The notes beneath the pieces are model-generated. The model did not search any database, was not told where the DNA came from, and was given only the letters and a program-made list of their open reading frames with translations. 64,000 bases of DNA, taken from the NCBI GenBank assembly GCA_001403755.1, contig CYUH01000015.1, positions 722,589 to 786,588 of the forward strand. Reading direction: 5' to 3'. Positions 34,823 to 44,352 of this stretch are shown here, piece after piece. This DNA comes from Chryseobacterium senegalense (GTDB lineage Bacteria; Bacteroidota; Bacteroidia; Flavobacteriales; Weeksellaceae). Position numbers and translations under genes: made by a program. Position 1 is the first letter of the stretch. Every line of letters starts with the position of its first letter.

Positions 34823-35995
34823 ATGGATAAAATATATCTGGATAATGCTGCTACAACACCGCTCTCAGAAGAGGTAATTGATGCAATGGTTTCTGTGATG
34901 AAAGTTACCTATGGTAATCCATCATCTACCCACAGTTTCGGGCAGGAAGCCAAAATTCTCATTGAGAAAGTACGGAGAGAAGTTGCTGATTATTTGCACG
35001 TTACTCCAGCTGAAATTATTTTCACCTCATGTGGAACCGAATCCAATAATATGATCATTAAATCTTGTGTGGATCATCTTGGGGTGCAGCGAATCATCAC
35101 TTCACCACTGGAGCATAAATGTGTTGCAGAAACCGTTTTGGAGATGAAAAATAGGAGAGGAGTTGAGGTCGTTTATCTTCGTCCGGATCAAAAAGGAGAT
35201 TTGGATTTGGCAAAACTTGAAGAACTACTAAAAAATTCAGATAAGAAAACATTGGTAAGTTTAATGCACGCCAATAATGAAATCGGTAACCTTTTGGATA
35301 TTAATAAAGTAGCGCACATTTGTAAGGAAAATAATGCGTTTTTCCATTCAGATACTGTACAATCGATGGCACATATGGATTTGGATTTTTCTAAAATTCC
35401 GGTAGATTTTGCGAGCTGTAGTGCGCATAAATTTCATGGTCCTAAAGGAAGTGGATTTGCTTTTATCAGAAAATCCTCCGGTTTGAAGGGAATTATCACC
35501 GGTGGGCCTCAGGAAAGATCCTTGCGAGCAGGAACAGAAAACGTTTGTGGAATTGTAGGTTTAGGAAAAGCATTGGAACTTTCTTTGACAAATATGAGCG
35601 ATTATACATCACACATCAAAGAAATTAAAAATTACGCGATCGAAAAACTTGTTGATGAAATAGAAGGTGTAAAATTTAATGGGAGAAGCTCGGAAGATGG
35701 AAGTTTATACACGGTTTTAAGTGTTTTATTGCCTTTCAAAGATCCAATGATCGGACTGAAATTAGATATGAAGGGAATTGCCATTTCTCAAGGAAGTGCT
35801 TGTTCTTCGGGTGCATCTAAACCATCAATGGTGTTGATGATGATTTTGGATGAAGAAGAAATGAACAGTTCTACACCGCTGAGAATTTCCTTTAGCCATC
35901 TCACTTCCAAAGACGATATTGATGCATTAGTTGATGCACTGAAAGTGATCGCTTCAGATTCTAAAATAGAAAAAACAAATATTGAACATAGATAA
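34823..35995 (+). CDS. Cysteine desulfurase (NifS/IscS family)
   Basis: A 390-residue PLP enzyme that takes sulfur from cysteine for Fe-S clusters or thio-modified RNA. The N-terminal YLDNAATTPLSEE, PLP lysine K203 in SAHKFHGPKG, and catalytic Cys327 in QGSACSSGAS are visible. Sequence is of the type I (NifS/IscS) group by the loop length around the Cys. It starts 39 bp after the HAD gene, perhaps as read-through; its own promoter was not found. Thioredoxin follows. Confidence 0.92.
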   Translation: MDKIYLDNAATTPLSEEVIDAMVSVMKVTYGNPSSTHSFGQEAKILIEKVRREVADYLHVTPAEIIFTSCGTESNNMIIKSCVDHLGVQRIITSPLEHKCVAETVLEMKNRRGVEVVYLRPDQKGDLDLAKLEELLKNSDKKTLVSLMHANNEIGNLLDINKVAHICKENNAFFHSDTVQSMAHMDLDFSKIPVDFASCSAHKFHGPKGSGFAFIRKSSGLKGIITGGPQERSLRAGTENVCGIVGLGKALELSLTNMSDYTSHIKEIKNYAIEKLVDEIEGVKFNGRSSEDGSLYTVLSVLLPFKDPMIGLKLDMKGIAISQGSACSSGASKPSMVLMMILDEEEMNSSTPLRISFSHLTSKDDIDALVDALKVIASDSKIEKTNIEHR

Positions 35996-36023
35996 TTTAC
36001 GCAAGGGATTGGTAAGAAAGTTG

Positions 36024-36031
36024 TAAATTTG
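36024..36031 (+). promoter_or_regulatory. -7 promoter box before trxA
   Basis: TAAATTTG matches TAnnTTTG, 34 bp before the thioredoxin ATG. Confidence 0.6.
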
Positions 36032-36065
36032 GACTTTGAAATTTTAATTAAAAAACAAAAAAGAT

Positions 36066-36383
36066 ATGGCATTAGAGATTACGGATCAATCATTTAAAGA
36101 AATGGTTTTGAATTCAGACAAACCGGTATTGGTTGATTTTTGGGCAGTTTGGTGCGGACCATGTAGAATGTTAGGACCAATTGTTGAAGAAATTGCAACA
36201 GATTTCGAAGGAAAAGCGATTGTAGGAAAAGTTGACGTTGATAATAATCAGCAGGTTTCTGTGGATTATGGTATCAGAAATATCCCTACCGTTTTAATCT
36301 TCAAAAATGGTGAGGTAGTAGATAAAATTGTAGGAGTTGCTTCTAAAGAAGTGATTGCAGAGAAATTATCTGCACATTTGTAG
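36066..36383 (+). CDS. trxA: Thioredoxin
   Basis: A 105-residue cytoplasmic thioredoxin. The redox site WCGPC (C30, C33), the preceding VLVDFWA and the cis-Pro segment NIPTVLIF near residue 78 are standard. It reduces protein disulfides and supplies ribonucleotide reductase and other enzymes. It has its own promoter box and a strong terminator and precedes the tRNA-Asp genes. Confidence 0.95.
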   Translation: MALEITDQSFKEMVLNSDKPVLVDFWAVWCGPCRMLGPIVEEIATDFEGKAIVGKVDVDNNQQVSVDYGIRNIPTVLIFKNGEVVDKIVGVASKEVIAEKLSAHL

Positions 36384-36404
36384 AAAAATAATTCAGTAAT
36401 AATC

Positions 36405-36436
36405 AATGCTTTCCGAAAAAGAAAGCATTTTTTTTT
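36405..36436 (+). terminator. Terminator after trxA
   Basis: AATGCTTTC/GAAAGCATT, a perfect 9-bp stem, seven-base loop, and nine T. Confidence 0.88.
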
Positions 36437-36445
36437 CGAAAATAT

Positions 36446-36475
36446 TTTGTAGATAAGCAAAAAGTTGTATTTTTG
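36446..36475 (+). promoter_or_regulatory. Promoter of the tRNA-Asp pair
   Basis: TTTG (36446-36449), 18-bp spacer, TATTTTTG (36468-36475), placing transcription start about 40 bp before the first tRNA. Confidence 0.75.
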
Positions 36476-36518
36476 CACTCACCAAAAAGAAAGAAACTTT
36501 CTAAGAGGTTATTCTAAA

Positions 36519-36592
36519 GATCCGGTAGTTCAGCTGGTTAGAATGCCGCCCTGTCACGGCGGAGGTCGCGGGTTCGAGTCCCGTCCGGATCG
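36519..36592 (+). tRNA. tRNA-Asp (GTC), copy 1
   Basis: A 74-nt cloverleaf: acceptor GATCCGG/CCGGATC with discriminator G, D arm with GTTCAGCTGGTTAGAA, anticodon stem CCGCC/GGCGG around CTGTCAC (anticodon GTC at 36553-36555), and the TTCGAGTC T loop. CCA is not encoded. It is identical to the second copy 34 bp downstream. Confidence 0.96.
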
Positions 36593-36626
36593 CAGAAAAG
36601 ATTTACAATTTTATCTTCAAAAAATT

Positions 36627-36700
36627 GATCCGGTAGTTCAGCTGGTTAGAATGCCGCCCTGTCACGGCGGAGGTCGCGGGTTCGAGTCCCGTCCGGATCG
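36627..36700 (+). tRNA. tRNA-Asp (GTC), copy 2
   Basis: All 74 bases are identical to copy 1, with anticodon GTC at 36661-36663. The 34-bp spacer between the copies differs from the sequence after copy 2, so only the tRNA body is repeated. One transcript probably carries both and ends at the terminator at 36724. Confidence 0.96.
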
Positions 36701-36723
36701 CAATTACAATATTGATGTAATAC

Positions 36724-36758
36724 AAAATGCTGTAAAACATAAGTTTTACGGCATTTTT
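36724..36758 (+). terminator. Terminator after tRNA-Asp pair
   Basis: AAAATGCTGTAAAAC pairs with GTTTTACGGCATTTT (one T-G pair), followed by T. Confidence 0.85.
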
Positions 36759-37208
36759 CGTTTTATACTTCTATCGAACAGGAGCAGAATCTCGCACGAA
36801 ATCCGAAAAAATTCAACAACACTAGTTTCATTCATCGATATCATACATCTCGAAAACTATATTATTACTTGGCAGTTTCGTATCAGATACGATGATAATA
36901 TGATATCAATGGATTGAAAATCTCTTATTTTCCAATACCCTATCGGACTTCTATTGAACTTCTATTGGACTTTTAACGGGGTTACAAAAAATGGGATTCA
37001 TACCAAAATAAATGTTGCGCTTTGCAAAAATTACTATTAAAGAATCCGAATATCGAAAATTATCATTTACTAGATTGCGAAGGAGTGAGGATAATATTTC
37101 TGATTTGCATATTTAAAGCATCGTTTTGGAATGGTTGCTTTTTTTCATTTAAAGATTTGCAGTGTTTGTTAAAATTTGTTTAAACTAACAATCATCATCA
37201 AATAATAT
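36759..37208. other. Gene-free, palindrome-rich stretch after tRNA-Asp
   Basis: About 450 bp without a convincing reading frame. It has four ACTTCTATYG-like units (one at 36767, three at 36945-36977 spaced 11 bp), a palindrome CGTATC-A-GATACG (36879-36891) and GATATCATA/TATGATATC arms (36837-36845, 36899-36907). A weak AAAGCA...TGCTTTTTT hairpin lies near 37115-37145. It may be the scar of an element integrated at the tRNA; no integrase remains visible. Confidence 0.5.
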
Positions 37209-37239
37209 TTTGTGGGATGCATAAAAAATGCTAATATTG
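37209..37239 (+). promoter_or_regulatory. glgC promoter
   Basis: TTTG (37209-37212), 19-bp spacer, TAATATTG (37232-37239), one mismatch to TAnnTTTG, 33 bp before the ATG. Confidence 0.6.
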
Positions 37240-37272
37240 TTATGAAACCCAACTCATTAAAAATATTAAAAA

Positions 37273-38550
37273 ATGCCCAAAATGAAACCCAGTGTGATCT
37301 CTATAGTTCTAGGCGGTGGAAGGGGAACGCGGCTGTTTCCATTAACTTATTCTCGTTCGAAACCAGCGGTGCCTATCGCCGGAAAATATAGGTTGGTGGA
37401 TATTCCGATTTCCAACTGCCTGAATTCGGGATATAACAGGATCTTGGTACTAACCCAATTCAATTCTGCCTCACTTAATTCGCATATCAAAAATTCTTAT
37501 CATTTTGATATTTTCAGCAAGGGCTTTGTGGACATCCTCGCCGCCGAACAAAATGTGGAAAATGACCAATGGTACCAAGGTACTGCAGATGCGGTCCGCC
37601 AGTCGATGAGGCATTTGGAAAAATATGAATATGATTATATTTTAATTCTTTCCGGAGATCAACTTTATCAAATGGATTTTCGTGATATGATTGATTTCCA
37701 TTGTAAAAATGAAGGCGATATTACTATAGCCACGATTCCGGTTAATTGCAAAGATGCGCCCGGTTTCGGAATTTTGAAGTCAGATGACCAAGGTAATATC
37801 ACTTCATTCGTAGAGAAACCATCGCATGATATACTCGAAGATTGGAAATCGGAAGTTTCAGAAAAAAGTAAATCTGAAGGGAAAGAATACCTCGCTTCTA
37901 TGGGAATTTATGTTTTTAGTAAGAACGTTCTTAAAAAAATGTTTGAAAACATGCCCGGCGATGATTTCGGAGGAGAATTAATTCCCAATGCCTTGGGAAC
38001 TTATAAAACACTAAGTTTTCAGTACGACGGCTATTGGACAGATATCGGTACTATTGATTCTTTCTTTGATGCCAATATCGACTTGACCAGAGACTTTCCT
38101 CACTTTAATCTGTTCAGCAATGCGCCAATCTACACGAGAGCGAGAATGTTGCCTCCTTCTAAAATCCTTGGTTCTTATGTGAGCAAAGCGATCTTCGGAG
38201 ACGGCTGTATCGTGATGGCCGATAAAATTGAAAATTCTATTGTAGGAAACCGTAGCCGCGTTGATAAAGGAAGTACGTTGATGGATACCTATATGATGGG
38301 TGCGGATTACTATCAAGACACTAAAGATATTGTGGCAAATGATCAGCGGGGAATGCCTAATCTTGGCGTTGGAAAATATTGCTATATCGAGCGCGCAATT
38401 CTCGATAAAAACTGCCATATCGGTGATAATGTAAGAATCATCGGTGGAAAACATCTTCAAGATGGTGATTTCGAAAATTATTCCATCAAGGACGGAATTG
38501 TGGTGGTGAAAAAAAATGCAGTCATTCATCCCGGAACCATTATCCCTTAA
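37273..38550 (+). CDS. glgC: Glucose-1-phosphate adenylyltransferase
   Basis: A 425-residue enzyme making ADP-glucose for glycogen. The nucleotide-binding GGGRGTRLFPLT lies near residue 14, SGDQLY and VEKP near 110 and 180 are typical, and WTDIGTIDSF and a left-handed beta-helix-like C-terminal part (NSIVGNRSRV, ILDKNCHIGDNVRI) follow. The regulatory C-terminal domain is normal in length. No glycogen synthase or branching enzyme lies in the window, so this gene is alone here. Confidence 0.95.
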   Translation: MPKMKPSVISIVLGGGRGTRLFPLTYSRSKPAVPIAGKYRLVDIPISNCLNSGYNRILVLTQFNSASLNSHIKNSYHFDIFSKGFVDILAAEQNVENDQWYQGTADAVRQSMRHLEKYEYDYILILSGDQLYQMDFRDMIDFHCKNEGDITIATIPVNCKDAPGFGILKSDDQGNITSFVEKPSHDILEDWKSEVSEKSKSEGKEYLASMGIYVFSKNVLKKMFENMPGDDFGGELIPNALGTYKTLSFQYDGYWTDIGTIDSFFDANIDLTRDFPHFNLFSNAPIYTRARMLPPSKILGSYVSKAIFGDGCIVMADKIENSIVGNRSRVDKGSTLMDTYMMGADYYQDTKDIVANDQRGMPNLGVGKYCYIERAILDKNCHIGDNVRIIGGKHLQDGDFENYSIKDGIVVVKKNAVIHPGTIIP

Positions 38551-38573
38551 AAATTTCAAGCAAAAAAATTACG

Positions 38574-38605
38574 CACGGCAATATTTGTATTGTCGTGTTT
38601 TTTTT
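38574..38605 (+). terminator. Terminator after glgC
   Basis: CACGGCAATA/TATTGTCGTG (one G-T pair), a 4-base loop and eight T. Confidence 0.87.
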
Positions 38606-38619
38606 GCTGTGGTTTTTTG

Positions 38620-38627
38620 TATTTTTG
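38620..38627 (+). promoter_or_regulatory. -7 promoter box before SRPBCC gene
   Basis: TATTTTTG ends 4 bp before the ATG, so the transcript would be leaderless or nearly so. A leaderless message is the main reason to choose this ATG. Confidence 0.45.
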
Positions 38628-38631
38628 CCCC

Positions 38632-39669
38632 ATGCGTTGGTTAAAATTAGGGAGTTTATTGATATTTTTTGCGGTAGCGGTTTATGCTATTGCGATGACT
38701 TTTGTGGAAGATGCAAAAAGTTTTACCATTCAAAAAGAAATTTCATATCCTGTAGATCGGGTTTTTCCGCAGTTTAATAATTTGCAGAATTTCACCCGTT
38801 GGAATGCCTTTTTCTCCGAAGATCCGGATTTTACCTTTGATTATTTCACTCCCTATGAAGGGCAGGGAAGTTCAATGAGTTACCACGACAAAAAAGATCC
38901 GGATCAATTCGGAGATCTCTTCATCCGTTACGAAAATCCGAACCGAACGCTTCGTTACCAGCTTTTTGAAGGCAAAAAAAATACTCCATACTTAATTGAT
39001 GTGAAGTTTCGTTCCCTAAACGATAAAACATCCATTACATGGTTTATTCATACTCCGAAACAACCTTTCCTGAAGCGATCTTTAAACTTAATAACCGAAG
39101 ATTTGGTTGAAGAAAAGATAGATTTAAGCATGAAAAATCTCATGGACGTTCTTGGAAATAAAGTACAGAAAGAAAAGCTATTGGAGAATTTGAAGTTGGA
39201 TAGTTTGATGGTAGAAGAACAGGAAGGTCAGCTCCTTCTGGGCGTAAATGTAAATTCCAAAAATACCAAAGACGCGCTCTTCAAAAACATCATCATGAAT
39301 CACAACAAAACCCTGAATTACATCAAAATGGATTTGGGAAAAAGAAATGACGAGTACGGAGAGCCAGTGCTCATTACCGATGCAGATAATTTCAAGGATA
39401 AGGAAGTTTCTTATTACTACGGAATTCCGCTTTCGAAAAGAATCGCAGTTTCCGATAATAATTTCAGTTTCAGAACTGTCAATGCTTCCCGAAATTATGT
39501 GATTTACTATCGAGGCAATTATGCCGGACGTATAAAAGCTATACAGCAGCTGCTTTTGAAAGCAAAACGCGATACAATGAGAACGGGAGATTTGCAGCAA
39601 ACTTTCTTAGAAGAGCCAGCTTCCGAGGCTAATACTTTGCTGAAATTATCCTTGCCGGTTTTCAGATAA
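38632..39669 (+). CDS. SRPBCC-domain protein, membrane-anchored, function unknown
   Basis: A 345-residue protein. An N-terminal helix (about 5-20) is followed by an SRPBCC-like domain (about 25-170: EISYPVDRVFPQFNNLQNFTRWNAF, a typical START/polyketide-cyclase opening) and a second alpha-beta region with repeated Lys/Asp motifs. The 14 residues before this ATG in the longer frame overlap the glgC terminator and are discounted. Substrate unknown; SRPBCC pockets bind hydrophobic ligands. No partner gene is evident. Confidence 0.7.
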   Translation: MRWLKLGSLLIFFAVAVYAIAMTFVEDAKSFTIQKEISYPVDRVFPQFNNLQNFTRWNAFFSEDPDFTFDYFTPYEGQGSSMSYHDKKDPDQFGDLFIRYENPNRTLRYQLFEGKKNTPYLIDVKFRSLNDKTSITWFIHTPKQPFLKRSLNLITEDLVEEKIDLSMKNLMDVLGNKVQKEKLLENLKLDSLMVEEQEGQLLLGVNVNSKNTKDALFKNIIMNHNKTLNYIKMDLGKRNDEYGEPVLITDADNFKDKEVSYYYGIPLSKRIAVSDNNFSFRTVNASRNYVIYYRGNYAGRIKAIQQLLLKAKRDTMRTGDLQQTFLEEPASEANTLLKLSLPVFR

Positions 39670-39700
39670 ATATTTAACTAATTTTTAAAGAGTTTTCGGC

Positions 39701-39731
39701 TTTAGTACTTCACTTTTTTTTGCTAAATTTG
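39701..39731 (+). promoter_or_regulatory. sucA promoter
   Basis: TTTA (39701-39704), 19-bp spacer, TAAATTTG (39724-39731): an exact -7 box with a near -33 box, 37 bp before the ATG. Confidence 0.6.
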
Positions 39732-39767
39732 TCTTTTAAATAAAAACAAACAGTTAATCTGTAAATA

Positions 39768-42578
39768 ATGGACAAATTTTCATTTCTGAATGCTGCGCAT
39801 TCGCAGTTAATAGAAGACTTATACCAACAATATTTAAAATATCCCGATAGTTTAGAGCCTTCCTGGAAAGCATTTTTCCAGGGATTTGATTTTGCACTGG
39901 AGAACTATGGCGATGAAATTTCGGGAGAAAACAACTTTGCGTCCGCCACTCCTAGTGCAGTACAATTGGCAAACAATGCTGCAGCAAACGGGCAAATTCC
40001 AGATGAAATTCAAAAGGAATTCAAGGTGCTAAACCTTATTGAAGCTTACAGACAAAGAGGTCACCTCTTTACCAATACGAATCCAGTAAGAGAGAGAAGA
40101 CACCACGAACCTACCTTGGCAATTGAGAATTTCGGGCTTTCTCAGCAAGATTTGAATAAAAAATTCAACTCTGCCACCGAAACCGGAATGCCTGCGGCGG
40201 CTACCTTGCAAGAAATTATCAATCATTTAGAAAAAATCTATTGCGAGTCCATAGGAGTTGAATACATGCACATTAATAACGTTAATGAGAAAAAATTCAT
40301 CAGAGAATGGCTTCAGGTTAACGAAAATCATGCAAAGCTCAACGCTGCGGAGAAGACTGAAATCTTAGAAAAGCTTAATCAGGCAGTTGCTTTCGAAAAT
40401 TATCTTCATACTAAATTTGTTGGGCAAAAAAGATTTTCCCTTGAAGGTGGTGAGTCGTTGATTCCTGCTTTGGATCAGTTGATTACCCGCTCCTCTCAAT
40501 TGGGTGTTGATGAGGTTGTTCTTGGAATGGCACACAGAGGTAGATTGAACGTATTGACCAATATTTTCGGGAAATCTTACAAGCAGATTTTCTCAGAATT
40601 TGAAGGAAAAGAATTTGAAGAAGATGTATTCTCCGGTGATGTGAAATATCACTTGGGTTCATCTAAAAAAATAAAAACTGCTTCCGGCGAGGAGGTTTCT
40701 ATCAACTTAACGCCAAACCCGTCTCATCTGGAAACGGTTGCTGCTTTGGTTGAAGGAATTTGTCGTGCGAAAGTAGATGATAAATATAAAGATTACAAAA
40801 AAGTCCTCCCAATTGTTATTCATGGTGATGGAGCAATTGCCGGACAAGGTATTGTATACGAAATCGCACAAATGATGACTTTGGAAGGTTACAAAACTGG
40901 TGGAACGGTTCATATCGTTGTGAATAACCAGGTTTCATTTACCACCAATTATTTGGATGCGCGTTCATCAACGTATTGTACCGATATCGCAAAAGTAACC
41001 GAATCTCCGGTAATGCATGTAAATGCTGATGATGTAGAAGCGGTAGTTCATGCAATTAGATTTGCTGCTGATTTCCGTGCGGAATTTGGTAAAGATGTGT
41101 ACATCGATCTTTTGGGATACAGAAAATATGGACACAACGAAGGTGATGAACCAAGATTCACCCAACCTAATTTGTATAAATTGATCTCTAAGCATAAAAA
41201 CCCAAGAGAAATTTATAAAGAACAACTTATCAAAGAAGGAATAGTTTCCGATGAGGTGTTGAAGAAGATGGAAACCGAGTTCAAAACTCTTCTAGATGCG
41301 GATTTCGACGCTTCCAAAGAAATTGAAAAAAATACCATGGACATCTTCATGGCGGAAGACTGGAAACAATATCCACTTTGCCCTAGAGGATCTATGCAAA
41401 AAACGGTAGATACAGGGTTTGATCTTGATAAACTGAAAAAACTAGCAGTAGAAATGAGCACTTTGCCGGCTGATAAAAAGTTTATTAATAAGATTACCCG
41501 ACTTTTCGAAAACCGTTTGAAAATGATCGACGCCAATTCTCTGGATTGGGCTTTGGGTGAATGGTTGGCGTATGCCACTTTATTGGTAGAAGGCAATAAT
41601 GTGAGAATTTCCGGGGAAGATGTGGAAAGAGGAACATTCTCTCACCGTCATGCTGTTGTGAAAACGGAAGATACCGAGGAAGAATATATCCCATTAAGAC
41701 ATATTTCTGAGAGCCGTTTTGATGTTTACAATTCTCATCTTTCCGAATACGGAGTGTTAGGATTCGATTATGGTTATGCAATGGCTTCACCAAATACATT
41801 GACGATTTGGGAAGCGCAGTTTGGCGACTTTGTGAATGGCGCGCAAATTATTGTGGATCAGTATTTAGCGGCTGCAGAAGAAAAATGGAAAATCCAAAAC
41901 GGATTGGTAATGCTTCTACCTCACGGTTTCGAAGGTCAAGGAGCAGAACATTCTTCTGCTAGGCTCGAAAGATTCTTGGGGCTTTGTGCAAATGAAAATA
42001 TGACGGTGGCCAATGCGACTACACCTGCAAACTATTTCCATCTTCTTAGAAGACAAATGAAATGGAATTTCAGAAAACCTCTTGTCGTAATGTCACCAAA
42101 ATCATTGCTAAGACATCCGCAAGTAGTTTCTCCTCTTGAAGATTTTGCCACTGGAAGCTTCCAACCAATTTTGGATGATGTTGCTGCAAATCCAGAAAAA
42201 ATTGAAAAATTGGTGCTTTGTTCAGGTAAGATTTACTACGAACTTTTAGCTAAAAAAGAAGAATTAGCATGCGAAAACATCGCTTTGGTAAGATTGGAGC
42301 AATTATATCCGCTTCAGCAAGATAAAATAGAGGGAATTTTGAACAAATACAGCACCAGAAAACAATTACTTTGGGTACAAGAAGAACCTGAAAATATGGG
42401 TGCATGGAATTATATTTTACGTAATTTCAGAAAGTCTGATATTGATGTCATTGCGCCGGTAGCTAGTGGTTCACCAGCTCCGGGAAGTCATAAAATGTTT
42501 GAAAAAAATCAAAATAACGTAATTAATAGAGTTTTCGACCGAGACGATGCGCCTGCAAAAAGACCGGTTACCGCATAA
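39768..42578 (+). CDS. sucA: 2-oxoglutarate dehydrogenase E1 component
   Basis: A 936-residue thiamine-diphosphate enzyme that decarboxylates 2-oxoglutarate in the TCA cycle. The N-terminal DLYQQYLKYPDSLEPSW is the E2-binding segment; FSLEGGESLIP, GMAHRGRLNVL, HGDGAIAGQGIVYE (ThDP-binding GDG...N-type motif) and VNNQVSFTT follow; the C-terminal domain has VVMSPKSLLRHP. Length matches the family. sucB follows after 34 bp; the E3 (lpdA) gene is not here. Confidence 0.97.
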   Translation: MDKFSFLNAAHSQLIEDLYQQYLKYPDSLEPSWKAFFQGFDFALENYGDEISGENNFASATPSAVQLANNAAANGQIPDEIQKEFKVLNLIEAYRQRGHLFTNTNPVRERRHHEPTLAIENFGLSQQDLNKKFNSATETGMPAAATLQEIINHLEKIYCESIGVEYMHINNVNEKKFIREWLQVNENHAKLNAAEKTEILEKLNQAVAFENYLHTKFVGQKRFSLEGGESLIPALDQLITRSSQLGVDEVVLGMAHRGRLNVLTNIFGKSYKQIFSEFEGKEFEEDVFSGDVKYHLGSSKKIKTASGEEVSINLTPNPSHLETVAALVEGICRAKVDDKYKDYKKVLPIVIHGDGAIAGQGIVYEIAQMMTLEGYKTGGTVHIVVNNQVSFTTNYLDARSSTYCTDIAKVTESPVMHVNADDVEAVVHAIRFAADFRAEFGKDVYIDLLGYRKYGHNEGDEPRFTQPNLYKLISKHKNPREIYKEQLIKEGIVSDEVLKKMETEFKTLLDADFDASKEIEKNTMDIFMAEDWKQYPLCPRGSMQKTVDTGFDLDKLKKLAVEMSTLPADKKFINKITRLFENRLKMIDANSLDWALGEWLAYATLLVEGNNVRISGEDVERGTFSHRHAVVKTEDTEEEYIPLRHISESRFDVYNSHLSEYGVLGFDYGYAMASPNTLTIWEAQFGDFVNGAQIIVDQYLAAAEEKWKIQNGLVMLLPHGFEGQGAEHSSARLERFLGLCANENMTVANATTPANYFHLLRRQMKWNFRKPLVVMSPKSLLRHPQVVSPLEDFATGSFQPILDDVAANPEKIEKLVLCSGKIYYELLAKKEELACENIALVRLEQLYPLQQDKIEGILNKYSTRKQLLWVQEEPENMGAWNYILRNFRKSDIDVIAPVASGSPAPGSHKMFEKNQNNVINRVFDRDDAPAKRPVTA

Positions 42579-42612
42579 TTTCAATTTTAAATAATAAAAA
42601 AAAATATTCACG

Positions 42613-43869
42613 ATGTCAATATTAGAAATGAAAGTCCCTTCTCCGGGAGAATCCATCACCGAAGTTGAAATCGCATCTTGGTTGGTAAAAGACGGCGATT
42701 ATGTAGAAAAAGATCAACCAATTGCCGAAGTAGATTCCGATAAAGCAACACTTGAATTACCTGCTGAGCAAAGTGGAGTTATCACCTTAAAAGCTGAAGA
42801 AGGCGAGGTGGTACAAGTTGGTCAGGTTGTTTGTCTTATCGATATGGATGCTGCGAAACCAGCCGGTGAAGCTGCTCCGAAAGCTGAAAATGCTGAAGCT
42901 CCTCAAGCGGAACAAAAAGTGGTCGAAAAACCGGCAATCGTTCAAGAAGCTAAAAAAGAAGAAAAAACTGCTGCAACTTCTTACGCTACAGGAACTCCTT
43001 CGCCTGCTGCTAAGAAAATTCTTGACGAAAAAGGAATTCCAGCTGCACAAGTTTCAGGTACCGGAAAAGATGGAAGAATAACCAAAGATGATGCTCAAAC
43101 TGCGCAAGTTGCGGCTATGGGAACTCCTTCTTCTACAGGTGGATCCAGAGGTTCTAATACTACTAAACTTTCAGTTCTTAGAAGAAAAATCGCTGCAAGA
43201 TTGGTATCTGTGAAAAACGAAACTGCAATGTTGACTACGTTCAACGAAGTGGATATGTCTGAAATCTTCAGAATTAGAAAACAATATAAAGAAGAATTCG
43301 CTGCGAAACACGGCGTAGGACTAGGTTTCATGTCATTCTTTACCAAAGCAGTTACTCGTGCATTGCAATTGTATCCAGACGTAAATGCTTCAATTGATGG
43401 GGACTACAAAATAAACTACGATTTCTGTGATATTTCCGTTGCTGTTTCCGGACCAAAAGGTTTGATGGTTCCCGTTCTTAGAAACGCTGAGAACATGACT
43501 TTCAGAGGAGTGGAAGCCAATATAAAAGATCTTGCTGAAAAAGTAAGAAGCGGAAAAATTACAGTTGACGAAATGACCGGAGGAACTTTTACCGTTACGA
43601 ATGGTGGAACTTTTGGTTCTATGATGTCAACTCCAATTATTAACCCACCACAATCCGCTATTTTAGGAATGCATAATATTTTACAAAGACCTATGGCGGT
43701 TGATGGACAAGTGGTAATTCGCCCAATGATGTATGTTGCACTTTCTTATGACCACAGAATTATCGACGGTAAAGAATCCGTAGGTTTCTTGGTGGCTGTA
43801 AAAGAAGCAATCGACAATCCGGTAGAATTCTTAATGAACGGAGATGAGAGAAAAGCTCTTGAACTTTAA
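42613..43869 (+). CDS. sucB: 2-oxoglutarate dehydrogenase E2 (succinyltransferase)
   Basis: A 418-residue dihydrolipoyl succinyltransferase. One N-terminal lipoyl domain with lipoyl Lys44 in VDSDKATLE, an Ala/Glu/Lys-rich linker (about 80-125), an E1/E3-binding domain (about 131-165, [15 protein letters not shown]), and a catalytic core ending with the acyltransferase motif [10 protein letters not shown]. It moves the succinyl group made by SucA to CoA. Ends at a clear terminator. Confidence 0.96.
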   Translation: MSILEMKVPSPGESITEVEIASWLVKDGDYVEKDQPIAEVDSDKATLELPAEQSGVITLKAEEGEVVQVGQVVCLIDMDAAKPAGEAAPKAENAEAPQAEQKVVEKPAIVQEAKKEEKTAATSYATGTPSPAAKKILDEKGIPAAQVSGTGKDGRITKDDAQTAQVAAMGTPSSTGGSRGSNTTKLSVLRRKIAARLVSVKNETAMLTTFNEVDMSEIFRIRKQYKEEFAAKHGVGLGFMSFFTKAVTRALQLYPDVNASIDGDYKINYDFCDISVAVSGPKGLMVPVLRNAENMTFRGVEANIKDLAEKVRSGKITVDEMTGGTFTVTNGGTFGSMMSTPIINPPQSAILGMHNILQRPMAVDGQVVIRPMMYVALSYDHRIIDGKESVGFLVAVKEAIDNPVEFLMNGDERKALEL

Positions 43870-43898
43870 TTAATTCTAAAGTTTTCACAATCAATAAT

Positions 43899-43925
43899 AT
43901 CCCGTCAAAAATAGGCGGGATTTTT
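43899..43925 (+). terminator. Terminator after sucB
   Basis: ATCCCGTC/GGCGGGAT stem (one T-G pair), seven-base loop and five T. Confidence 0.85.
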
Positions 43926-43956
43926 GTATTATTATTTTTACTAAAATTTTAAAGTT

Positions 43957-44343
43957 ATGTTTTCTACGACTACTTTCGATATTAAGGTTTCCGTGAAACC
44001 AGAGTATGATTCAAGGAACAGTTTTCCGTCCGAAAACCGATTTGTTTTCCGCTACAATATTAAAATCGAAAATCTCAGCGAAAATCCTGTTATTTTATTG
44101 AAAAGAAGATGGCTGATTTATGATTTAGGTTTTGGCTTTACAGAAGTTGCAGGAGACGGTGTGATTGGGTTGACTCCCGAAATTTTACCCGGAGAGGAGT
44201 TTAGTTACTTCTCCAATGTCGTATTACGCTCTGGTGTAGGAAATATGACTGGACAATATTTTTGTATGAATCCTTTGACTGAAGAAAATTTGGAAATTAA
44301 TATTCCGAAATTTGATTTGATGGCGGCAGTATTGAGCAACTAA
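43957..44343 (+). CDS. apaG: ApaG domain protein
   Basis: A 128-residue fibronectin-III-like protein. FRYNIKIENLSENPVILLKRRWLI and GEEFSYFSNVVLRSGVGNMTGQYF match ApaG closely. ApaG has been linked to cobalt/magnesium efflux genetically and binds pyrophosphate nucleotides in structural studies; its role is not fully settled. Single gene, stop facing the exonuclease stop 9 bp away. No signal peptide. Confidence 0.92.
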   Translation: MFSTTTFDIKVSVKPEYDSRNSFPSENRFVFRYNIKIENLSENPVILLKRRWLIYDLGFGFTEVAGDGVIGLTPEILPGEEFSYFSNVVLRSGVGNMTGQYFCMNPLTEENLEINIPKFDLMAAVLSN

Positions 44344-44352
44344 TAATGAAAT

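Noticed and set aside
36465-36917. 150-residue frame spanning both tRNA-Asp genes
   Set aside because: It is the translation of the two identical tRNA bodies (the same 24-residue block twice) and spacer; it has no protein family features.
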